64,000 bases of DNA from Manis javanica. Lineage: Eukaryota > Chordata > Mammalia > Pholidota > Manidae. Every line of letters starts with the position of its first letter. Within the stretch, counting starts at the first letter, position 1. Shown here piece after piece: positions 57,150 through 64,000 of this stretch. The stretch is taken from the NCBI RefSeq assembly GCF_040802235.1, contig NC_133166.1, forward strand, positions 558,001-622,000, written 5' to 3'. The notes beneath the pieces are model-generated. The model was not told the DNA's origin, ran no database searches, and worked only from the letters and a program-made list of their open reading frames with translations. A program made the translations under genes and the position numbers.

Positions 57150-58104
57150 CACATGTATAGTAAAAACATAAGCATACTGTTTATTTTTCCTTGATTTGAT
57201 TTTATATAAATGCATCCTATGGAATGTGTTCTGTGATTCGTTTCACTACGTTTTTGAGGTTCATTCTAGATGATGGAGTTCTATATTCACTTTCACAGTT
57301 AAACAGAATTATTTGAAGAAATTAACTGTTTATGCACATTTCAGTTGTTTCCAGTTTTCTACTAAAACAGTGGTACAGTTCTGCTGTGAATACCCTTGAA
57401 TATGTTTCCTGGTGCATATGTGCAAGAGAGTCTCTCAGGTATAGACTCAGGAGTGGAAATGCTCAACTTTGGGATATATGCATACTTACCTTTATGAACT
57501 ATTGCCAAATTGTTTACAAAATGGTTATACCAGGAGTGGGAAATAAGTGTTCTCATTACTTCTACATCCTCATCAAAACCTGGCATTGCTCAATTTTTAA
57601 TGCTTACCAATCTTGTGGTTAGAAAATAGCATCTTATTGTAGTTTAATTACTAATAGGGTTGAATTCATGTTTATGTTTATGCCTATTCATGTCTTTTGC
57701 CTGTTTTGATTTGGATTATTTTTCTTTTTATTATGAAAGTACTTTATGTATTCTAGACACAAATGTGTCAAACATACATTCTCATAGATTGAGGCTTGGT
57801 TCTTTTTCATTCTATTAGTTGTTATTCAAGAACAGAAGTTCTTAATTTTAATGTCAAATTTATTGACCTTTTAATGTCATAAGATTACCTTTCGTAGACT
57901 ACAAATAATCTAGTTTTTTTCCCCATAGAAATTGTAAAGGTGCTTTCCCCTTCAAGTCTTTCATCTGGAATTATTTTTTGCATATGGCCTGAGGGAGTTT
58001 TCACTTTTTATTTTTCCTAAAGGGATGACTAATTGTCCCACTACTATTCATTGAATTGTTCATCCTCTCTACACTGATCTGTGCTGCCAGTTTTGCCACG
58101 TAAG
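57150..58104 (-). repeat. Old L1 LINE fragment, left part
   Basis: Reverse-oriented L1: 'gttctgctgtgaataccctt', 'aggagtggaaatgctcaact', 'gaactattgccaaattgttt' and 'gtcttttgcctgttttgatt'. It is interrupted at 58105 by an LTR and resumes at 58505. Confidence 0.65.
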
Positions 58105-58504
58105 ATTATGGACTGAACTGGGTCACCCCAAAATTGGTATGTTGCAGCACTAATCCCCAGAACCTGACCTTTATCTGGAAATAGGGTGGTGGTAAATGTA
58201 ATTAATTAAGATGAGGTCATACTGGAGTAGGATGGGCCCTTAACCTCATATGACTGATGTCTTTATAGAAGGGACGTACATAAAAGAAGACATTGTGAAG
58301 GGACACAGGAAAAAGATGACCATCTACAAATCAAGGAGAGAGGTCTTGGACAGATCCTTCCTTCCCAAACCTCAGAAGACCTTAGCCCTACTGCCACCTT
58401 GAACTTGGACTTTGAACCTCCAGAACTCTGAGATAATACATTTCTGTTGTTTAAGCAATCCAGTTTGTGGTCTTCTGCTACAGTTGCCCTACCAAACTAA
58501 TACA
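58105..58504 (+). mobile_element. Solo LTR of MaLR (ERVL-MaLR) type
   Basis: A 400-bp element starting near 'attatggactgaactgggtc' and ending 'accaaactaatacaa'. Inside are 'aagatgaggtcatactggag' and 'tctgttgtttaagcaatcca'. This is the organisation of MST/MLT1-type MaLR LTRs. There is no internal retroviral coding sequence. It sits inside an older L1. Confidence 0.7.
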
Positions 58505-59120
58505 AAGGTATCTTCATGTATTTTATGAGTTTGTCTATACTCTCTGTTCTGTTCAGTGGTATATTTTTCTATATCTGTGCCAAATATTGTCTTAATTACT
58601 GCTATCTTATAATAAGTATTCATATCTGATAAGACAAATTCCCTCACTTTACTTTTTATCTTCAGAAAGGTCCTAGCTATTGGCCCTCTGCTATTCCAAT
58701 AATTTTAGTCATATTGTTAAGTAGTATAAAAATAAATGGTAGTACTTTTAATTTGGATTGCATTGTATCAATAAATGAATTTGAGAAGGGCTGACATCTT
58801 AATAATGTTTTTCTTCTCATAAACATCTTATATCTCAACACTGATTTATTTAGGCTTTCTTTCATGTCTTCCAACAAAAGTTTACAATTTTATCTACAAA
58901 GGATTCACAAATCATTTCTTGCATTTATTGCTAGGCAACTTATTTTTCCAGGCATTATAAAATAATTTTGGGGGAAATTATGCTTTTCGATTATTGATCA
59001 AGATAAATGCATTTTATTGTAAATATCAATCTTAAATCTAGCCAACTTACTAAATTAAAATCATTTCTAATATTTGGTCTATAGATCATTTTGGTTTTCA
59101 AAAAAGGCAATGCTATTAAT
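58505..59120 (-). repeat. Old L1 LINE fragment, right part
   Basis: Continues the L1 from before the LTR: 'gtctatactctctgttctgt', 'tttaatttggattgcattgt', 'gcatttattgctaggcaact' blocks correspond to L1 ORF2 read from the opposite strand. Confidence 0.6.
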
Positions 59121-59599
59121 CTGTGAATGTTTTCATGAATATGCTTTGTTGCTTCCATTTCAATCCTTAATTCTATCTTTATTCATCTTTCTTTTCTTAC
59201 TACACTGGCTAGAATCAACAATATAGTGTAATGTAAATTATATAATCACCAGCCAAATAGGGCCAGTAATAGTTAGCATTCCTCTGTTCTCTCTGATTCT
59301 AAAGGAAATGCTTCTAACGATTCATGTTTAACATGTTTCCTGTAGGATTTTTAAAGATGCCCTTAATTAACATTCTTGTATGTAAATATCTATATTTTAA
59401 TTAATAAGGAGGTAGCAGCCAAGATGGACTAAGCCCAGAATAACTTATTATTCCCATTAATTACAACTAAAACCCCTGGAAATAATATAAATAACAATAC
59501 CCTGAAATTCTACTCTGGCCAAGATGGAATAACACTGACCTAACTCACATCCTGCCTGAAACAACTGAAACATACACACCCACTCACACCGAGATACAC

Positions 59600-60010
59600 A
59601 CATTTTATTTTTCCATTCATTCAGTGGTGGGCACAGGTTGTTTCTGTGTCTTGTCTATTATAAATAATGCTGCAATGAGTATGGGGGTGCAGATATTTCT
59701 TTGAAATGGTGATTTCATTTAATTCAGATATTTACCCAGCAGTGAAATTGCTATTCTATTTTTAACATTTTGAGGAACTTCCATACCATTTTTCATAGTA
59801 ACTACACCAATTTACTTTTCATTGATACATTTTCAAAAGTGAAACCCAGCTTGCATCCTGGGCATTTCCCTCACTTAGTCATGAAGCAGTAGAGTTTTTG
59901 CATTTCATCTAAGTTTAGGGATATTGTTTTATAGTTTTCTGTAATGTTCTGCCTGTATACTATAAAGCTAATTTTGCCTTATTGCTGAGACAAGGCCTTT
60001 TTCAGTTTTA
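59600..60010 (-). repeat. Old L1 LINE fragment with internal deletion
   Basis: 'ataaataatgctgcaatgag', 'ttgaggaacttccataccat' then 'cagcttgcatcctgggcatt' and 'tagggatattgttttatagt' are L1 ORF2 blocks in reverse orientation with missing sequence between them. The preceding 59405-59560 has two 'caagatgga' type blocks that may be L1 5' sequence. Confidence 0.55.
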
Positions 60011-60524
60011 TCCATTTTTTTTAGTAGGCATAAATGTGTTTGGAAATGAATTTATACCAGCTCAGGAATAGATTTTGACTGCTGTTAAGTGCCTCCTTAA
60101 CCACAGATTTTGTGCAGGAATGGTTGAGCTATTTAGCTTGGAACAATTAGATGGCAAAGATAAGTTTTCCTGGGATACTAGGACAGAGTCATTATCTGAA
60201 TAGTGAAGAATGCAGATATGAACTCTGAAGTTACTGAAGCTACACTGTCACTGCATAGAAAGCCAGCCAGATGGTAAACATGAAAAGCAGAGCGTAGCAA
60301 CTAAAAACATAAACAAGTCCTTGAAAAAAACTGTGCTGCTGAAATAAAGCTCTACTGAACTCTGGACTTTCCAGATGCATGAGCCAATGAATCCATTTTT
60401 TTTTTCCTCATGGGAAAAAGTGTCTCTTTCTGAAACAATACCATATAAGTAAATAAATATTAGCAAATAATGCTGATAACACTGATGCATTTCACAATAC
60501 AAAATCTTCTAGTGGAAGTGTACC

Positions 60525-60665
60525 TTAGGAACAATGTTTCTCACAATGGTGCATATGAATCACCTGGGTATCTTGTTAAGATGCAGATCACACAGGTCTA
60601 ACAAGCTCTCAGGTAAGATCAATGCTGCTGGTGTGTGGACCACACTTTGAGTAGCCAAAGAGTTC
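60525..60665 (+). mobile_element. MER5A-type hAT-Charlie element
   Basis: 'tgcatatgaatcacctgggt', 'atcttgttaagatgcagatc', 'ggaccacactttgagtagcc' in order. Non-autonomous, with no transposase. Confidence 0.75.
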
Positions 60666-60671
60666 CTTAAT

Positions 60672-60835
60672 CTATAGCAGTGCTGTCCAATGAAATTTTC
60701 TGCAGTGATGGAAATGTTCGACATCTGCTTTGTCCAATATGATGGCTATTAATCACATATGGCTACCAAGCATTTGAAATGTGGCTAATGATAGAGGAAA
60801 TTAATCTTAAATTTCATGTAATTTTAATCCAATGA
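60672..60835 (+). mobile_element. hAT-type non-autonomous DNA element
   Basis: Starts 'cagtgctgtccaatgaaatt' and contains 'tttgtccaatatgatggct' and 'tttgaaatgtggctaatg', a known mammalian hAT-derived repeat. I am not sure of the family name. Confidence 0.55.
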
Positions 60836-61219
60836 ATCCATTTTATTATTTCACAATTAAGAGGGTTTTTTTTCCCCCTGGTAAAATAAAAAATTCTTGA
60901 TATAAAGCCTACTGTGGTCTTGTACCAAACTATCTTCCCAGCATTATTTGCCTACCACATTCCTGAAGTCTCCTTAAATAGTGTTCCCCAGGTATATCTT
61001 CGTGTGTACATGACTTAATCACACATTTTCTTAATGCTTGACCCACTTACCTGTGAAATATGATTCATTCTTTAAGATCTTTCTCATATGATACTACCTT
61101 AATTTCTGTAGTATGAAATAAGCATTCTTCTCTCTGCACTCTAAAAGCACTTGTCTATTTTTACTCTGAGTTTAGGATTGCCATTTTGCATATTTTGAAT
61201 AAAATAGAGTGCTGTTCAA

Positions 61220-61430
61220 ACACTAGCTGCAAAGTCTGATTGCCTAGATTCAAATCCTTGCTTTAAAATCCACTACTTTTGCAACTTTAAGAAGTTGGGT
61301 TTTAATGTCTTCATTTGTAAATTAGAGATGACAGCAATATCTATTGTTTTATTAAATGTTAAATGGGAAATTCCACAGGAAGTGACAAGAGTAATTCCAG
61401 GCACACAGTAAACATTAAACTATTATTTTT
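61220..61430 (+). repeat. MIR SINE
   Basis: 'gattgcctagattcaaatcc', 'gtcttcatttgtaaattaga', 'ttccaggcacacagtaaaca' are in MIR order. Confidence 0.7.
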
Positions 61431-61685
61431 TCCTGTCTATATTTCCAATATATTCCATGTCTATACTGCCTGCTAGTCACCTAGTCTAACAATGCACCTT
61501 TTGCATTGTTAACTCATACATTATCATTTTATTTTGCACATGCACTTACACATATGCTCTCTCCAAATATATTTTAAACAATGGAAGAGAAGGGATTACA
61601 ACTGCCATTCTTTATGAGCTTATCCTAATATAGTGATTTGGTCAGAGTGCCGCTCCAGTGAAGAGTTGTTAGAAAGCAGACATAC

Positions 61686-61766
61686 CTTTGAAACTTCAGT
61701 TCTGGTACTCTGGTCATTCTCTGGAGCACTGAGTGACTTGTTCTCTTCTGGCTTCACAGAATTCAT
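61686..61766 (-). CDS. FAM111B: FAM111B first coding exon
   Basis: The ATG at 61766-61764 (A at -3) starts a 27-codon segment, MNSVKPEENK at the start and STRTEVSK at the end, matching the known FAM111B N-terminus. The donor AAAG|GTATG is at 61686/61685, phase 0, joining DTVTKRT in the terminal exon. The length (81 nt) and phase equal those of the FAM111A first coding segment, but no PIP-like motif is present; the segment is acidic/polar. The full exon is probably 61686-61805, since an acceptor TCTCTCTTAG sits just above 61805. Confidence 0.93.
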
Positions 61767-61805
61767 GATGAGTTGCAATAGAGTATAACTCACTTCTGCT
61801 ACTGG

Positions 61806-62666
61806 CTAAGAGAGACAAATAAGTATTGGATTTATCCTTCCTCTTGAAATGACAAAAAGAAAACCGACAAGATGTATGAAATAACAACTTTCAAACACAG
61901 GACATCAGGCAGTGTAGAGTCATCTCTGATCCCTCAGAGAGGGAAATAAATGAGGTAAGCCCTACTATGTCTAATGCACTGCCTGGGGAATGTTTCAGCC
62001 AGCAGGAGAGGAGACACCGGAGCCTGGTCGTCTCCCTGAGTTGAGAAGACAAGCTGAGAGGTATGGGAGGTGCAGGTGACTGGAGTTTGTAGGGCAAAGT
62101 ACTAGACAGAAGAGAGTGGTAGCTACATGGAGTGAGGAAGAAGTGGAGATCTGTAGTGGATACCCCTTGAAATTTCAGCCAAGTATCGGTCAGTGCCCGT
62201 GTGTGATGAAACTACTGGAAGCTGGGGGAAGAACCACCTAAAGGGAAAAGATGCAATGATTCTGAGTCATCAGGGCTAAGGGCAGTTTCTGTTCCCAAAA
62301 GTCAAACTAGAACACTTGATCATTCATGATATTCGAGTGTTCAGAAAGGTACTGCCTCCATTGTGGGGCAAAATCAGCAAATCAGCACTAGACTAGAGGC
62401 TACTCTGGTTCCACCTGATAAACGTTTAAAGGCAAGACTTGCAAGGATTAAACTGTTTCCAAGTAAACTTTCCTACTAAGCTCAACATTGGTAGGAACAT
62501 AAAAATGTCCAGCACCCAAAACATGAAAGCTAATATCCAATCAAAAACTATTAAGTATAAAAAGAAGGCAAACACGACCCATTGCGAGGAGAGAAATGAA
62601 TGAATAGAAACAGATCCAGAAGTGACATAGAGAACTAGGGTACAAGAACATTAAAACAGTTATTAC
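61806..62666 (-). other. FAM111B: FAM111B 5' intron, no other feature
   Basis: Sequence between the predicted 50-nt non-coding exon and the first coding exon. I see no repeat or gene in it that I can name. Confidence 0.5.
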
Positions 62667-62716
62667 CTTGGATTTCTGGGCAAATGGAGTAACCGGGACT
62701 GAATTTATCCTTCAGA
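62667..62716 (-). other. FAM111B: Predicted FAM111B 5'UTR exon (50 nt)
   Basis: On the minus strand a T-rich acceptor (CTTTGTTTTGTTTTCAG, ending at 62717) and a donor, CCAAG|GTAATA, at 62667/62666 enclose 50 nt. It lies between the CpG-island promoter and the first coding exon. Inferred from splice signals alone. Confidence 0.45.
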
Positions 62717-63439
62717 CTGAAAACAAAACAAAGCAAAATGGGCACAATATATGAAACAATGATTTGCAAGGATCCGGACATCACACGAAGCGCACGCTAT
62801 GATTACTCCAGCTGACTGCACGAGGGATTCCAGGGGGGATTCCAGGCAAGGCTGCAGCGAGACGCAGCAAGGAGAGCCGCACGGAATTCCTAACTTGAGG
62901 CAGCTAGGCATCAAGGTGGCAAGAGATGGCAGCACACAGAAGGGTAAAACCTATACACAGAGAACTCCGGGAAAATGAAGAGGGCTCCTCTCTGGGGTTC
63001 AGCTGAGAACTGATCAGAGCAGCAACGCAGGAAACTAAGACCGGAAAGAACCACCCCAAACGTCAAACCCTCTCCCTACAGCCCTCTTAGGGAATTTCCG
63101 TTTCATGCGTAACTTAAGGAGTCTGGTTCAGATCAAACTTCTCTTGTTTCTGTGAATTACCCCCTCTGGCCTTGTTACAAAGGAGATACCGGATTCCACA
63201 CACAATGAGTACAGTTCAGTTTGTCTGGGGTGCAGTTATGGAATTTGCACTTTTAACATATCCGCCCCCCCGCACTCCCCTCCCCGCGACGACCACCAAT
63301 GACACACAGCACACTGGCTGGAACAATTGCTGAGATTCTAAGAACCTTGCCAGGAATAACACCCTTGGCTTTTGAAGCTGGGGAGTAGGAAGGCGGTTCC
63401 CATTATGGGGAACTGTATTCCCCCCCACGCCCCACCACC

Positions 63440-64000
63440 ACCCAGACCTCCTTGGCTCCCAACCGAGGTCCCAGCTGCCGTCCCTTGACAGCCACCCTCT
63501 AGGAACTCCACGCCCGACCCTAGACCAGAAGAATCACTCACAGAAGCAGACACGCTGCCCACGGAGCACGGGCACGCGCAGGATCCGCGGGGATGGCGCT
63601 CAGCGGACTCTCGGGAACTTCCCTCCAGCTAGACGCCCGCGCTCGGGACACAGCCTCTGGCCGGTGGGAGGCGGGGCTGTGGAGGCTGTCTTCCCTCATT
63701 GGACAGAGCCTTGCCCTCCTCGGAAGCCGATTGGCCGCGTCCGGCCAGGTGGGACGGCGGGAAAGGCTGGGTGTGGACCTCGTCGCGCGGGCGGCTGCCG
63801 GGAGGCGTTCGCCCGCCAGATCCTCCTGCCATTGGTGGGTCCCGTCCAGCCGCCCGCTCCTTGCCCTCGGGTCGCGGCCACATCCGCGTTCCGCAGCAGC
63901 CACTTCCCTCCGATCCCCCCGCCAGTCCGCGTCGCTGTCGTCGCGCGAGGAGCGGGGCGAGGCGGGGCCGGAGTGGGAGGAGCGGGTGGCCTCGGGCCCT
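63440..64000 (-). promoter_or_regulatory. FAM111B: CpG-island promoter and predicted exon 1 of FAM111B
   Basis: CpG-rich block at the right edge, continuing beyond the window. A minus-strand donor, CTTCT|GTGAGT, at 63542/63541 may close a non-coding exon 1. CCAAT boxes in gene orientation lie at 63698-63702, 63730-63734 and 63831-63835; the first two are 32 bp apart. The spacing mirrors that of the FAM111A promoter. The short open frames here are composition effects. Confidence 0.65.

Larger units (their letters stand above)
55416..61685 (-). other. FAM111B: FAM111B intron between coding exons
   Basis: A 6270-bp intron, donor GTATG at 61685 and acceptor AAG above 55415. It holds old L1 pieces, a MaLR-type LTR, two hAT-type elements and an MIR (listed separately). 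The stretches 56100-57150 and 60840-61220 contain nothing I can name. Confidence 0.9.

Noticed and set aside
1-64000. tRNA, rRNA or snRNA genes
   Set aside because: I looked for A/B-box and cloverleaf-like patterns by eye and found only MIRs, whose tRNA-derived heads can mimic them.

Overview
This is a mammalian (most likely laurasiatherian) genomic window. It has spliced genes, CpG-island promoters, LINE-1 copies of several ages, many old MIR and L2 fragments, and no recent SINE family that I could see. The younger L1 sequences look to me like those of pangolins, but that is memory only and is held weakly. There are no bacterial operons, CRISPR arrays or phage-like features. No previously undescribed multi-gene system is evident.

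Three protein-coding genes all lie on the minus strand. Their order is the known DTX4-FAM111A-FAM111B neighbourhood (human 11q12), seen here in reverse. DTX4 is partial: its first two coding exons (10220-10430 and 1518-2241) encode the two WWE domains and a proline-rich linker. Its RING and Deltex C-terminal exons lie beyond position 1. FAM111A (coding exons 27621-27701 and 23729-25456, 602 aa) and FAM111B (61686-61766 and 53304-55415, 730 aa) are tandem paralogues. Both are uninterrupted and keep a complete His-Asp-Ser triad of a trypsin-like protease. In each, an 81-nt first coding segment is followed by one very large terminal coding exon. Only FAM111A has a PCNA-interacting (PIP-like) motif.

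I predict upstream non-coding exons from splice signals: 31390 upward and 29572-29601 for FAM111A, and 63542 upward and 62667-62716 for FAM111B. Both predicted promoters carry three CCAAT boxes, two of them 31-32 bp apart. That layout is typical of NF-Y-bound, cell-cycle-regulated promoters and fits two replication-linked proteases.

The space between genes is mostly repeats. A minus-strand L1 (about 35662-41690) and a full-length but broken plus-strand L1 with target-site duplications (46700-52409) separate FAM111A from FAM111B. Older L1 pieces, a MaLR-type LTR, Tigger- and Charlie-type DNA transposons, L2 and many MIRs fill the rest. The least ordinary structures are an 84-bp, 96% matched inverted repeat in FAM111A intron 1, a second CpG island in that intron, an exact 118-bp-period tandem duplication at 34695-34917, a non-coding module present at about 12.94 kb and again at about 19.95 kb, and a 154-bp extra 3' tail on the plus-strand L1.
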